A stretch of DNA of 64,000 nt from Dermacoccus nishinomiyaensis (GTDB lineage Bacteria; Actinomycetota; Actinomycetes; Actinomycetales; Dermatophilaceae), in contig NZ_UFXX01000002.1 in NCBI RefSeq assembly GCF_900447535.1, forward strand, positions 62,001 to 126,000, in the 5' to 3' direction. This document shows, one piece after another, positions 1-8,062 of the stretch (the stretch's first letter is position 1; each line of letters opens with the position of its first letter). The position numbers and the translations under genes were made by a program. Under the pieces are notes generated by a model that ran no database searches, was not told the DNA's origin, and was given only the letters and a program-made list of their open reading frames with translations.

Positions 1-1
1 G

Positions 2-760
2 ACGAAGGACGGCGACGAGTACGTCCTCAACGGCGAGAAGATCTTCGTCACCTCCGGTGAGCGCGCCGAACTCGTCGTCGTATGGGCGACGCTCGACCGT
101 TCGCTCGGCAAGAAGGCGATCAAGTCGTTCGTCGTCGAGCGCTCCAACCCTGGCCTCAAGCTCGTGCGTCTCGAGCACAAGCTCGGCATCCGCGCCTCCG
201 ACACGGCGGCGTTCGTCCTCGAGGACTGCCGTGTGCCCGCGAACGATCTGCTCGGTGACCCCGAGATCCGCACCGAGGGCGGCTTCGGTGGCGCGATGCA
301 GACGTTCGACAACACGCGCCCCCTCGTCGCGGCGATGGCCGTCGGTCTGACGCGCGCCTGCCTCGACTTCACCCGCGCCGCCCTCGAGAAGGCCGGCCAC
401 GGCCAGGACTGGGACGCGCCCGTCGCGGCCCAGACGTACGCCTCGGCGCGCCTCGTGCAGATGGAGGCCGACTACGAGTCGGCGCTGCTGCTGACGTTGC
501 GTGCCGCGTGGATGGCCGACAACGGCAAGCCCAACTCCATGGAGGCGTCGATGGCGAAGGCGAAGGCGGGCCGCACGTGCGTCAACGTCGCGCTGCAGTG
601 CGTCGAACTCGTCGGAGTCGACGGCTACGCCGAGAGCGAGCTGCTCGAGAAGTGGGCGCGTGACGCGAAGATCCTCGACATCTTCGAAGGCACGCAGCAG
701 ATCCAGTTGCTCGTCGTCGCTCGTCGCCTGCTGGGTCTGACGAGTGGGCAGCTGAAGTAA
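2..760 (+). CDS. Acyl-CoA dehydrogenase, C-terminal part (cut by left edge)
   Basis: The reading frame is already open at base 2 and runs 252 codons to TAA at 758-760, so the N-terminal half lies outside the window. Family members are FAD enzymes that oxidise acyl-CoA to 2-enoyl-CoA and pass electrons to ETF. The visible part starts in the middle beta domain (LNGEKIFVTSGE) and continues into the C-terminal helical domain. The segment ILDIFEGTQQIQ near the end matches the family's C-terminal signature (IYEGTxQIQ). Acyl chain specificity cannot be read from this part. A hairpin terminator follows at 777-826. Confidence 0.9.
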   Translation, partial: TKDGDEYVLNGEKIFVTSGERAELVVVWATLDRSLGKKAIKSFVVERSNPGLKLVRLEHKLGIRASDTAAFVLEDCRVPANDLLGDPEIRTEGGFGGAMQTFDNTRPLVAAMAVGLTRACLDFTRAALEKAGHGQDWDAPVAAQTYASARLVQMEADYESALLLTLRAAWMADNGKPNSMEASMAKAKAGRTCVNVALQCVELVGVDGYAESELLEKWARDAKILDIFEGTQQIQLLVVARRLLGLTSGQLK

Positions 761-776
761 TCTCGCTCCCCTTGTC

Positions 777-826
777 GATCATCGCCCGGAAACGCCTCGT
801 CCCTGACGCGTTTGCGGGCGATGATC
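777..826 (+). terminator. Hairpin terminator after the acyl-CoA dehydrogenase
   Basis: Arms GATCATCGCCCGGAAACGC and GCGTTTGCGGGCGATGATC pair over 19 bases with one mismatch around a 12-base loop, 16 bases after the stop codon. There is no clear T-run, as is usual for GC-rich actinobacterial terminators. Confidence 0.75.
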
Positions 827-958
827 GTTCGGCGGGGCGCACTGCGCGCGGGGCGGCGGCCTTCTCACCAGAAGCATCGCTCGTGAAGTTGAATCGTGAA
901 GTGACCCTCGGTGTCACAGCCATATGAGACATGGGTCACATCGTGGTGTGACCACCTA

Positions 959-1884
959 ATGCAGCCTCTTCGCGAACGCCGAGTTCCGCGCGCTGTTCAT
1001 CTCTCGGATGCTGCTCATGGTCAGTGCCGTCATGGGGACGTTCACGCTGGGCGTCGTGATGTTCGACCAGACCCGCTCCCCCTTGTTGACCGCGCTGGTC
1101 ATGTTCGGCCGGCCACTGGTCCAGCTCGTCACGTCGCGCTACCTGCTCGCCTCGAGCGACCTCCTGCACCCGCGCACCGCCATGATGATGACGGGCGTCG
1201 TCGCCGCCTGCGTCGACAGCATCCAGGTCATCCCGTCACTGCCGTGGTGGATGCGCTTCGTGCTCGTCGCCGTCATGCACTCCGCCCTCGCCGCGACCAT
1301 CGCGCTGCTGTCGGACATCGTGCCCAAGGAAGCGTTCGTCCTCGGGCGCGCAACGCTCAACATGAAGGTGAGCACCGTCCAGGTCGTCGGCAACGCCCTC
1401 GGGCCATCCTGCTGAGTGGTTGGCCCCCACGAACCTGTTCCTCATCTCCGCCGGGGCGGCCGTCGTCGCCGTCATCGGCACCCGCATCGGCCTGCAGGAC
1501 TACCGGCCAACGACTCCTGCTGCCGCTGCGCCTGCTGCTCGCCGCACCGTTCCTCGTGTTCGCCCCCTCCGCCCGCCGATCGTGCTCGCCGCGCTTTTGG
1601 GCGGCATCGCCGCCATCGGCTACGCGGCCGCCCTGCCCCTGCAAGAACGCCTCGTCGCATCCATCGACCTCGCCACCAAGGGCCAAGCCTTCGGCCTGCT
1701 CAGCACAGGCACCATGGTGGACCAAGCCGCCGGCGCGCTGCTCATCGGAGGCATCGCCGGTGTTGTCGCAGCCGCTGCCGCCATGACGATCGCCGCTGTG
1801 CTCGCCATCGCGACATCGCTGCTGCTCATGCCGGCGCTGCGCGGGACGATGCCTTCCGAAGACGAAGCCATGGCGCTGGCGTGA
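959..1884 (+). pseudogene. Frameshifted and shortened MFS transporter
   Basis: Three reading-frame segments line up as one membrane protein. An ATG at 959 opens one frame. The sequence LFANAEFRALFISRMLLM and onward sits in a second frame (about 963-1415), and APTNLFLISAGAAVVAV to the end at 1884 in a third. The hydrophobic segments and the overall look fit a major facilitator efflux protein, which would normally be about 400 residues with 12 helices; only about 300 residues' worth is present. At least two single-base shifts are therefore needed, plus probably an internal deletion near 1400-1420. No substrate can be named. Sequencing error is a possible explanation for one shift but unlikely for the loss of length. 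Confidence 0.7.
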
Positions 1885-1899
1885 CGATGGGCTCACGCG

Positions 1900-1974
1900 G
1901 CGTGGCGGCGAGGTTCACGCGCTTCGCGCGTCGTGGCGTGGCGGCGCGAGGTCCAAGCGCTTCGCGCGTCGTGG
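1900..1974. repeat. Two tandem copies of a ~38-bp GC-rich repeat
   Basis: The block GCGTGGCGGCG...GCTTCGCGCGTCGTGG occurs at 1900-1936 and again at 1936-1974 with small differences. The last part (GGCTTCGCGCGTCG) recurs at about 2327-2340. Each time the block runs into the short tRNA-3'-like fragment, so it belongs to the same duplicated unit. Confidence 0.7.
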
Positions 1975-1985
1975 AGCTATGGGGA
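1973..1985 (-). repeat. Copy 1 of a 13-nt tRNA-Ala 3'-end fragment
   Basis: GGAGCTATGGGGA is identical to the 3' end of the tRNA-Ala gene (acceptor strand and start of the T arm, minus orientation). It lies 129 bases from the matching position in the tRNA at 2102-2174. It may be a remnant of a tRNA copy or of an attachment site. Confidence 0.7.
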
Positions 1986-2047
1986 CTCCGTCGGGCTCGC
2001 TAGCGCTCGCCCTCCTCCTCGAGTCACAGAGTTCAACAGAGATAGAG

Positions 2048-2090
2048 AAAGACCCTCACCGAACAAAAATCGTGTACGGTGAGGGTCTTT
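2048..2090 (-). terminator. Terminator of tRNA-Ala copy 1
   Basis: A perfect 14-bp stem (AAAGACCCTCACCG and CGGTGAGGGTCTTT) begins 11 bases past the tRNA 3' end. On the minus strand it is followed by the T-rich stretch TTTCTCTATCTC. Confidence 0.85.
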
Positions 2091-2101
2091 ATCTGTCTCG
2101 G

Positions 2102-2174
2102 TGGAGCTATGGGGATTCGAACCCCAGACCTCTTCCATGCCATGGAAGCGCGCTACCAACTGCGCCATAGCCCC
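2102..2174 (-). tRNA. tRNA-Ala(GGC), copy 1
   Basis: The reverse complement folds as a 73-nt tRNA. The acceptor stem GGGGCTA pairs with TAGCTCC and leaves an A discriminator. The anticodon arm CTTCC-ATGGCAT-GGAAG holds anticodon GGC, and the T arm contains GGTTCGAATCCC. CCA is not encoded. It has its own promoter and terminator and is identical to the copy at 2470-2542. Confidence 0.97.
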
Positions 2175-2202
2175 GTGACCCACTCACGTGAGCACTCGCA
2201 GA

Positions 2203-2231
2203 ACGTTACCTCCTCGACGCAGCAAGTCCAA
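2203..2231 (-). promoter_or_regulatory. Promoter of tRNA-Ala copy 1
   Basis: On the minus strand TTGGAC (2226-2231), a 17-base spacer and TAACGT (2203-2208) form a good housekeeping-sigma promoter, about 29 bases before the tRNA 5' end. Confidence 0.65.
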
Positions 2232-2338
2232 CTCGAGTTCACCCCGATGCGACGACTCCTCAGGTCACGCGCTGCGTGCGTGCACAGCTGGGGCGTCGCG
2301 CGTCCCAGCGTCGCGCAGGCACACGGGCTTCGCGCGTC

Positions 2339-2351
2339 GGAGCTATGGGGA
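2339..2351 (-). repeat. Copy 2 of the 13-nt tRNA-Ala 3'-end fragment
   Basis: The same GGAGCTATGGGGA as at 1973-1985, followed in both places by CTCC[G/C]TCGGGCTC. It lies 131 bases from the 3' end of the second tRNA, so the whole unit (fragment, hairpin, tRNA) repeats with a period of about 366 bases. Confidence 0.7.
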
Positions 2352-2406
2352 CTCCCTCGGGCTCACTGGCGCTCGCCCTGCTCCTCGAATCACAGAGTTC
2401 GATCAA

Positions 2407-2467
2407 AGACAGAAACAGAGGACCACCCAGACGAAAAGCGTGTCTGGGTGCTCCTCTGTTTCTGTCT
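2407..2467 (-). terminator. Long hairpin terminator of tRNA-Ala copy 2
   Basis: A stem of about 26 bp with one C-C mismatch (outer arms AGACAGAAACAGAGGA and TCCTCTGTTTCTGTCT) starts three bases past the tRNA 3' end. Its sequence differs from the hairpin after copy 1, although its position is equivalent. Confidence 0.8.
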
Positions 2468-2469
2468 TG

Positions 2470-2542
2470 TGGAGCTATGGGGATTCGAACCCCAGACCTC
2501 TTCCATGCCATGGAAGCGCGCTACCAACTGCGCCATAGCCCC
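2470..2542 (-). tRNA. tRNA-Ala(GGC), copy 2
   Basis: Identical over all 73 bases to the copy at 2102-2174: acceptor GGGGCTA/TAGCTCC, anticodon GGC in loop ATGGCAT, discriminator A, no encoded CCA. It has a separate promoter upstream and a separate hairpin downstream, so the two genes look independently transcribed. Confidence 0.97.
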
Positions 2543-2568
2543 GCACTCACCTCGTGAGCAACCCGTGT

Positions 2569-2598
2569 ACTTTAACCGGCCGGTCACCCACGAAGCAA
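2569..2598 (-). promoter_or_regulatory. Promoter of tRNA-Ala copy 2
   Basis: Minus strand TTGCTT (2593-2598), an 18-base spacer and TAAAGT (2569-2574). The expected start is about 20 bases before the tRNA 5' end. Confidence 0.6.
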
Positions 2599-2638
2599 AT
2601 CACCCGCATGCACGCCGCGAACCTCGACCCGCGAACGG

Positions 2639-3127
2639 TCACGCCGCCTTCGGACGCTTCTTCCGCACGTACACGAGACGCCTCGCATGCGCGACGACCG
2701 TGCCGTCAACCAACGTCAGATCACACTCGAACCAGCGCAATACCTTCGACCCGTCAGCGGCCTGCGCACGGATCTCCTCGACGACGTCCTTGGGCATCTC
2801 GTACACGCCGTACACCGTCGATGTGCCCGGCGAACGGAACTCGATCTCACACGCCTGATCCCACACGAGATACTCCGGACCCAACTGATGCATGAGCAGC
2901 AACGGGAAGAAGGCATCCGTCATCGCGTTGATCGACCCACCGAACGCCGTGCCGTTCTGGTTGCGATTCAGCCGATTGAGCTTGAGTTCGACGCGCGCTT
3001 CGCTCCAGTCGTCCGAGAACGACTTCACCCGCAATCCCATGCCCACCAGCGGCGGGTAGAAGTTCATGAGCCGCCCGAACGTGCGCGGCGACATCCGCTT
3101 GCGCTCGCGCCCCGCGTGCCGACTCAT
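2639..3127 (-). CDS. DUF4442 / hotdog-fold thioesterase-like protein
   Basis: A 162-residue protein resembling the DUF4442 branch of hotdog-fold acyl-CoA thioesterases. The central segment QNGTAFGGSINAMTD is the family's typical helix-and-loop with the GG turn, and the C-terminal half (CEIEFRSPG, FECDLTLVDGTVVA) looks like hotdog beta strands. The substrate is unknown. I chose ATG at 3125-3127 because it overlaps the stop of the upstream small membrane gene (ATGA), which implies translational coupling; the frame is open further upstream but that part reads like non-coding translation. Single-domain size is normal for the family. Confidence 0.7.
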   Translation of the reverse strand: MSRHAGRERKRMSPRTFGRLMNFYPPLVGMGLRVKSFSDDWSEARVELKLNRLNRNQNGTAFGGSINAMTDAFFPLLLMHQLGPEYLVWDQACEIEFRSPGTSTVYGVYEMPKDVVEEIRAQAADGSKVLRWFECDLTLVDGTVVAHARRLVYVRKKRPKAA

Positions 3128-3441
3128 CGCCGCACCTCGTCCCCGCGACGGGCCTCGTCCGCACGGCCCGCGACGGGCACACCCACGAGACGGTTGATCG
3201 CCGGTGAGGCCAAGCCCATCCCGACACCACCGAGGATCGGCGGCAACCACGCCCCGAACGCGTCGTCGAGGACGCTGTCAGGAAGGAGGGACCGCGCCAC
3301 GAGAATGACGGCGACGAAGGCCACCAACCCGAGCGCGAGAGCCGCGAGAACGCGAAGCCACTCCGGGCGCCCCATCGGTCGAGAACCACCCTCGATCCCC
3401 AACCATCGCTCCATCGACGTGCTGCTGCCGTGCTCGCTCAC
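3124..3441 (-). CDS. Small membrane protein, unknown function
   Basis: A 105-residue protein not assigned to a family. It has a charged N-terminus, one clear hydrophobic helix (LAALALGLVAFVAVILVA) and a second, weaker hydrophobic stretch (LPPILGGVGMGLASPAI), then an Arg-rich tail, so one or two membrane segments are likely. The start chosen is GTG at 3439-3441, with the strong Shine-Dalgarno GAGGAGAGAG just upstream; an in-frame ATG 14 codons earlier lacks one. It is followed with a 4-base overlap by the thioesterase-like gene, and the two are probably co-transcribed. Confidence 0.65.
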   Translation of the reverse strand: MSEHGSSTSMERWLGIEGGSRPMGRPEWLRVLAALALGLVAFVAVILVARSLLPDSVLDDAFGAWLPPILGGVGMGLASPAINRLVGVPVAGRADEARRGDEVRR

Positions 3442-3633
3442 TTGAGCCTCTCTCCTCGTCCGCGTGCGATCCGCCCTGATCATGCCACGCCTGACGCGGC
3501 GCCGACGGCCCCTTCACGAGGTTGCCCCACCCCCACTCCGCCGCGAGCACCAAGCCCGGAAACCGAGACATGAATGCCGATCCGCCGACACGGCAAGACG
3601 CGGCCGCACCACAGAGCCCACGAGCCCGCAGGC

Positions 3634-4290
3634 TCACTCCCCCGCGTTCCAGCGTTCGATGGCCCAACCACCATCGCGACGCTCGACGAGCGTCACCCAG
3701 TGGCAGTTGTCGATGCTCCGGAACGACGTGCGCACGGTCTGCGGCGTCAGCCCCGCCAACGCACCCGCCACCCCGCGGATGACGGCGCCGTGCGTCACGA
3801 CGAGCACACTCTCCCCCGGGGTTGCCGACGACACGGCATCACGCACGCCCGCCTCGACGCGTGCCGTCGCCTCGGCGAGCGTCTCGCCGCCGTCACCGCG
3901 CCGGACGTCGTCGCCACGCGCGATCGCGGCCGACGCGTCGGGCCAGCTCGCAGCGACCTCGGCGTGCGTCAGACCGGCCCACGCACCCATGTCGATCTCG
4001 ACGAGCCGAGCGTCCTCGGTGCGCACGAGCGGCCGACCGGCCAGGTCGAATGCACCCTTGAGCACGGACGTGGTCTGCGCCGCGCGCCGCGCCGGCGACG
4101 TCACGAGGCGCGTGATCGAACCGTCGCGCACGAGCAGCGCCGCGGCACGCTCGGCCTGGCGGAGCCCCACGTCGTCGATCGGCACGTCCAGGCGGCCCTG
4201 CCAGCGCCCCTGCTCGTTCCACGCCGTGCGCCCATGACGCAAGAGAATGACCCGCCGCAGCGGGTCATTCTCGGGGGACGTCGGCGTCAC
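3634..4290 (-). CDS. Histidine phosphatase (phosphoglycerate mutase-like)
   Basis: A 218-residue member of the histidine phosphatase superfamily. The N-terminal LLRHGRTAWNEQGRWQG carries the catalytic RHG with the phosphorylated histidine. SPARRAAQT supplies the second active-site arginine and VVTHGAVIRG the second histidine. These enzymes hydrolyse phosphomonoesters; the real substrate here is not known. The start is a GTG (4288-4290) overlapping the rsfS stop as GTGA, matching the usual actinobacterial order nadD-rsfS-histidine phosphatase. There is no separate Shine-Dalgarno sequence, which fits coupling to rsfS. Confidence 0.85.
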   Translation of the reverse strand: MTPTSPENDPLRRVILLRHGRTAWNEQGRWQGRLDVPIDDVGLRQAERAAALLVRDGSITRLVTSPARRAAQTTSVLKGAFDLAGRPLVRTEDARLVEIDMGAWAGLTHAEVAASWPDASAAIARGDDVRRGDGGETLAEATARVEAGVRDAVSSATPGESVLVVTHGAVIRGVAGALAGLTPQTVRTSFRSIDNCHWVTLVERRDGGWAIERWNAGE

Positions 4291-4661
4291 GCGTCGGCGG
4301 GCTCGTCGAGCTCGAGTTCGATGACGGGGCAGTCCTGCCACAGGCGCTCGAGGTCGTAGAACTCGCGGTCCTCCTCGTGGAAGGCCTGCAGGACGATGTC
4401 ACCGAAGTCGATGAGCACCCAACGCCCGGAGGCGCGGCCCTCACGTCGCTGAGGCTTCGCGCCGAGCGGCAGCAGCGCCTCCTCGACGGCGTCGACGATG
4501 GCGTTGACCTGACGCTCGCTCTCCGCGGAGGCGATCACGAACGTGTCGGTGATGGCGAGCTGATCACTCACGTCGATCGCGGTGATCGACGTGGCGAGCT
4601 TGTCCGCGGCGGCCTGGGCGGCAGCTCGCGTCAGCTCGAGGGAACGGTCTGTTGCGGACAC
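4287..4661 (-). CDS. rsfS: Ribosomal silencing factor RsfS
   Basis: A 124-residue protein of the RsfS/Iojap family. It binds ribosomal protein L14 on the 50S subunit and blocks subunit joining when nutrients are short. Conserved family segments include DTFVIASAESERQVNAI, GRWVLIDFGDIVLQAFHEEDREFYDLERLW and the acidic tail. The start is GTG at 4659-4661, immediately after the nadD stop (TGAGTG), with a perfect AGGAGG inside the end of nadD. Its position between nadD and the histidine phosphatase is the standard actinobacterial order. Confidence 0.95.
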   Translation of the reverse strand: MSATDRSLELTRAAAQAAADKLATSITAIDVSDQLAITDTFVIASAESERQVNAIVDAVEEALLPLGAKPQRREGRASGRWVLIDFGDIVLQAFHEEDREFYDLERLWQDCPVIELELDEPADA

Positions 4662-5270
4662 TCAGTCCTCCTGGAGGGAGCCCGCTCGGGGCCCGTAAAG
4701 CTGGTACTTGTGGATGTACTGCACGACGCCGTCGGGCACGAGGTACCACACGGGTTTGCTCGCACGCACCCGGTCACGGCAGTCGGTCGAGCTGATCGCC
4801 ATGGCCGGGATCTCGAGCAGGGTGACGCGATCGTGCGGCAGCCCCGCGTCACTGAGCTCGTGCCCGGGGCGCGTGACGCCGATGAAGTGCGCCAGCTCCC
4901 ACAGCTCGTCGACGCCCTTCCACGACAGGATCTGCGCGAGCGCGTCGGCCCCTGTGATGAAGAACAACTCCGAATCGGGACGCAGCCGCTTGAGGTCCGT
5001 CAACGTGTCGCGCGTATACGTCGGGCCCTGACGGTCGACGTCGACGCGGCTCACGCTGAAGCGCGGGTTAGACGCCGTCGCGATGACCGTCATGAGATAA
5101 CGGTGCTCGGCCGGCGCGACATCTCGTCCGGCCTTCTGCCACGGCTGACCCGTGGGCACGAAGATCACCTCGTCGAGGTCGAGGAGGCTTTGAACCTCAC
5201 TCGCCGCGACGAGGTGACCGTGGTGAATGGGGTCGAACGTGCCGCCCATGACCCCGATTCGTGATGTCAG
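4662..5270 (-). CDS. nadD: Nicotinate-nucleotide adenylyltransferase
   Basis: Transfers AMP from ATP to nicotinate mononucleotide, making deamido-NAD in NAD synthesis. The nucleotidyltransferase signature [11 protein letters not shown] is at the N-terminus and the family motif SSTDCRDRV is near the C-terminus (cf. ISSTxIR). The frame has no ATG or GTG before the first beta strand (RIGVMGGTF). The likely start is CTG at 5268-5270, overlapping the stop of the small upstream gene and giving 202 residues. The in-frame ATG at 5247-5249 would remove most of that strand. The product is certain; the start is not. rsfS follows directly. Confidence 0.9.
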   Translation of the reverse strand: MTSRIGVMGGTFDPIHHGHLVAASEVQSLLDLDEVIFVPTGQPWQKAGRDVAPAEHRYLMTVIATASNPRFSVSRVDVDRQGPTYTRDTLTDLKRLRPDSELFFITGADALAQILSWKGVDELWELAHFIGVTRPGHELSDAGLPHDRVTLLEIPAMAISSTDCRDRVRASKPVWYLVPDGVVQYIHKYQLYGPRAGSLQED

Positions 5271-5494
5271 TGGTTCACACCCTGGTTCTGACCCCCACCT
5301 CGCACACCGGCGGGGCCGTGGCCCTTGGGGGCACCGTAGCGGGCCGCGGTGTTGCGGAAGGCCCACAGCAGCGCGAACAACAGGCCGAAGATGCACAGGG
5401 CCATCAGACCGAAGGCCCACGGCGGCATGGCGATGTGGTTCTCCTCGAGCTCCGGAACATCCACAGCGGCGACAAGCGAAACGAACGACGTCAT
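5267..5494 (-). CDS. Small single-pass membrane protein
   Basis: A 75-residue protein with one transmembrane helix ([21 protein letters not shown]) followed by a short Gly-rich, basic tail. I do not know its function. It ends inside the likely start of nadD, so it appears to be the first gene of the nadD-rsfS-phosphatase operon. There is no Shine-Dalgarno sequence before the ATG. Instead TATCCT sits seven bases upstream, which suggests leaderless transcription from the ATG itself. Confidence 0.65.
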   Translation of the reverse strand: MTSFVSLVAAVDVPELEENHIAMPPWAFGLMALCIFGLLFALLWAFRNTAARYGAPKGHGPAGVRGGGQNQGVNH

Positions 5495-5501
5495 GAAAGC
5501 A

Positions 5502-5507
5502 AGGATA
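5502..5507 (-). promoter_or_regulatory. Leaderless -10 box (TATCCT) for the nadD operon
   Basis: TATCCT on the minus strand ends seven bases before the ATG at 5494, so transcription would begin at the start codon. No convincing -35 is visible. Confidence 0.5.
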
Positions 5508-5600
5508 CTGCCTCAGCACAGCCCGATGACAGCGACCCTTCCTAACGTCTCGATCGACACGGTGCCACCGCGCACGAGCCGATCCGCCGAGAAGGTAGCC

Positions 5601-6683
5601 ATGACCTCCCACCCCAGCCTCGACACCCTCCCCAACGGCGCACCCCACCTGTCCGTCGTCGTCCCGATGTACGACGAGCAAGAGGTCCTGCCCCTGTTCG
5701 CCGAACGCCTGCGCCCCGTCCTCGACGGGCTCGAGGTGCCGTACGAGGTCGTGTGCGTCGACGACGGATCCCGCGACGCGACCGCGTCGCTCCTGCACGC
5801 GATGCGTCGGACGTGGCCGCAGGTGCGTCTCATCCAGCTGCGCGCGAACTCCGGGCACCAGGCGGCGATCAGCGCGGGCCTCGCCCGAGCCCGGGGACGC
5901 TGGATGGTGACGATCGACGCCGATCTGCAGGATCCACCCGAGGTGATCGCCCAGATGCTCGAGGTGGCCGAGCGAGAACACGTCGACGTCGTCTACGGCG
6001 TGCGCACCGACCGCAGCACCGACACCGCCTTCAAGCGCGTCACCGCCGAGGCGTTCTACGCACTCATGCATCGCCTCGGCGCGCGTGGGGCAATGAACGC
6101 CGGCGACTTCCGACTCATGTCGCGCACGACCGTCGACGCCGTCCTCGCGCTGCCGGAGACCAACCGGGTGCTGCGCCTCGTCGTGCCGGCCCTGGGCTTT
6201 CCGTCGGCCGACGTCGGCTACCGCCGCGACGAGCGGGCCGCCGGCGAGTCGAAGTACCCGTTGAGCAAGATGATCAGGCTGACGCTCGACTCCGTCACGG
6301 GCGTCTCCAGCGCTCCGCTGCGCCTCGCGACGTGGTTCGGTCTCGCCGGCTTCGTCCTCGCCTTCGCGGTGGCCGCATTCGCCGTCGTCTCGAAGCTGAC
6401 GGGTCACTCGATCACCGGATGGGCGTCCACGATCGTCGTCGTCAGCGGCTTCGGCGCGCTGCAGCTGCTGTGCCTCGGCGTGCTCGGCGAGTACGTGGGC
6501 CGCCTGTTCCAAACGGCCCAGGCACGCCCGACCCACTACGTCGCCTACGACTCGTTCGAGGCCGGGGGCCAGGGCACGGGCGATGATGCTCGCTCCGGCG
6601 TCGAGACACAGAGTGGTTCCCGCGCAGACGGAACACACCCCGTCGCCGAACCCGGGTTCGAGGTGCTCGCCCAGGCGTCATGA
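5601..6683 (+). CDS. GT2 family glycosyltransferase, DPM1/GtrB-like
   Basis: A 360-residue inverting glycosyltransferase. The N-terminal GT-A domain shows [25 protein letters not shown] and the metal-binding [11 protein letters not shown] (about residues 103-110). Two hydrophobic segments follow (about 245-265 and 273-300), the layout of polyprenyl-phosphate mannosyl/glucosyltransferases such as GtrB. It probably loads a sugar onto a lipid phosphate at the membrane; donor and acceptor are not known. ATG at 5601 was chosen for the GAGAAGG just before it. It is divergent from the nadD operon and convergent with proA, and the only plus-strand gene between 2.6 and 47 kb. Confidence 0.88.
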   Translation: MTSHPSLDTLPNGAPHLSVVVPMYDEQEVLPLFAERLRPVLDGLEVPYEVVCVDDGSRDATASLLHAMRRTWPQVRLIQLRANSGHQAAISAGLARARGRWMVTIDADLQDPPEVIAQMLEVAEREHVDVVYGVRTDRSTDTAFKRVTAEAFYALMHRLGARGAMNAGDFRLMSRTTVDAVLALPETNRVLRLVVPALGFPSADVGYRRDERAAGESKYPLSKMIRLTLDSVTGVSSAPLRLATWFGLAGFVLAFAVAAFAVVSKLTGHSITGWASTIVVVSGFGALQLLCLGVLGEYVGRLFQTAQARPTHYVAYDSFEAGGQGTGDDARSGVETQSGSRADGTHPVAEPGFEVLAQAS

Positions 6684-6790
6684 CGCTCCGGGCGCCGGGC
6701 GGTGGGCGCCGGGCCGCGACGAACGCGCTTCAGGCGCCGAGCGTCACCCCGAAACGTCGGGACCGTCGTCAGGATGCGGCGCGAGTGACG

Positions 6791-8062
6791 TCAGCGGATC
6801 TGGCCGTCGCCGTCGACGATCCACTTCGTCGTCGTCAGCTCCGCGAGCGCCATCGGGCCGCGTGCGTGCAGCTTCTGCGTCGAGATGCCGATCTCGGCGC
6901 CGAAGCCGAACTCGCCGCCGTCGGTGAAACGCGTCGAGGCGTTGATCATGACGACGGCCGAGTCGACCTGCGCGGCGAACGTGCGCGCTGCCGCGCGGTC
7001 CTCGGTGACGATGCAGTCGGTGTGATGCGTCGAGTAGCCATCGATGTGGGCGATCGCCCCCTCGAGGCTGTCCACGACACCGACCGACATCTCGAGGCCG
7101 TGGAACTCGGTGCCCCACGCCTCATCCGTGACGGGCTGGGTCGCGACGCCACCGGCGAGGGCAGCGGCGCGTTCGTCGGCGTGCAGGACGACACCGCGCT
7201 GGGCGAGCTCGGTGAGCACGCGGGGCAGAAACGTCTCGGCGACGTCGGCGTGCACGAGCAGACTCTCGGCCGCGTTGCACACGCTCGGCCGGTGCGTCTT
7301 GGAGTTCACGGTGATGTCGAGCGCCATGTCGAGATCCGCCGCGCGATCGACGTAGACATGGACGTTGCCCGTGCCCGTCTCGATGACCGGCACGCTCGAA
7401 CCGGTGACGACCGCCTCGATGAGCGCGGCCCCACCGCGCGGGATGACGAGATCGACGAGACCGCGCGCGGTGATGAGCGCCGTCACGTCGTCGTGGCCGC
7501 CGTCGAGCAACTGCACCGCATCGGCGGGGAGTCCCTGCTGTTCGTACGAGGCGCGCAGTGCCTCGACGATCGCGGCGTTCGTCGCCGCCGCGGCCGAGCC
7601 GCCGCGCAGGATCATCGCGTTGCCGCTCTTCAATCCGAGCCCCGCTGCGTCGACGGTGACGTTGGGGCGCGCCTCGTAGATCATGCCGACGACCCCCATC
7701 GGCACGCGCACCTGCTTGATCTGCAAGCCGTTGGCGAGAGTGTTGCCGCGCGTCACCTCGCCGACGGGGTCGGGCAGCGCCGCGACGTCGCGCAGCGCCT
7801 GCGCGACCTGGGTGACGCGTTCGGGCGTCATCCGCAGCCGATCCTGCAGGCTCTCGCTCATGCCGCCCGCAGCGCCCCGCGCCAGGTCCTCCTCGTTCGC
7901 CGCGACGATCGTCGCGGACGCGGCCTCGACGGCGTCGGCGAGCGTCAGCAGCGCGGTATCCTTCTCGGCGCGCGAGAGCAGCGCGAGGCGTTTCGACGCG
8001 GCGCGCGCCGCGCGACCGGCGGTCTCGATGCGGTGACGGGTTTCTTCAGCGACGTCGCTCAT
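6791..8062 (-). CDS. proA: Glutamate-5-semialdehyde dehydrogenase (gamma-glutamyl phosphate reductase)
   Basis: A 423-residue enzyme for the second step of proline synthesis: NADPH-dependent reduction of gamma-glutamyl phosphate to glutamate semialdehyde. Recognisable segments are [23 protein letters not shown] and [14 protein letters not shown], which carries the catalytic cysteine near residue 262, and the C-terminal [20 protein letters not shown]. Length is normal. The start ATG (8060-8062) lies inside the last codons of nfu, so the two genes overlap by 17 bases. TACAGT six bases upstream may give it its own leaderless promoter. It is separated from proB by the feo-nfu unit. Confidence 0.96.
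   Translation of the reverse strand: MSDVAEETRHRIETAGRAARAASKRLALLSRAEKDTALLTLADAVEAASATIVAANEEDLARGAAGGMSESLQDRLRMTPERVTQVAQALRDVAALPDPVGEVTRGNTLANGLQIKQVRVPMGVVGMIYEARPNVTVDAAGLGLKSGNAMILRGGSAAAATNAAIVEALRASYEQQGLPADAVQLLDGGHDDVTALITARGLVDLVIPRGGAALIEAVVTGSSVPVIETGTGNVHVYVDRAADLDMALDITVNSKTHRPSVCNAAESLLVHADVAETFLPRVLTELAQRGVVLHADERAAALAGGVATQPVTDEAWGTEFHGLEMSVGVVDSLEGAIAHIDGYSTHHTDCIVTEDRAAARTFAAQVDSAVVMINASTRFTDGGEFGFGAEIGISTQKLHARGPMALAELTTTKWIVDGDGQIR

Noticed and set aside
1900-2600. Integrated element or CRISPR-like array at the repeated region
   Set aside because: Repeats are few, unequal and contain tRNA genes with their signals; no spacers of constant size, no integrase or cas gene nearby.
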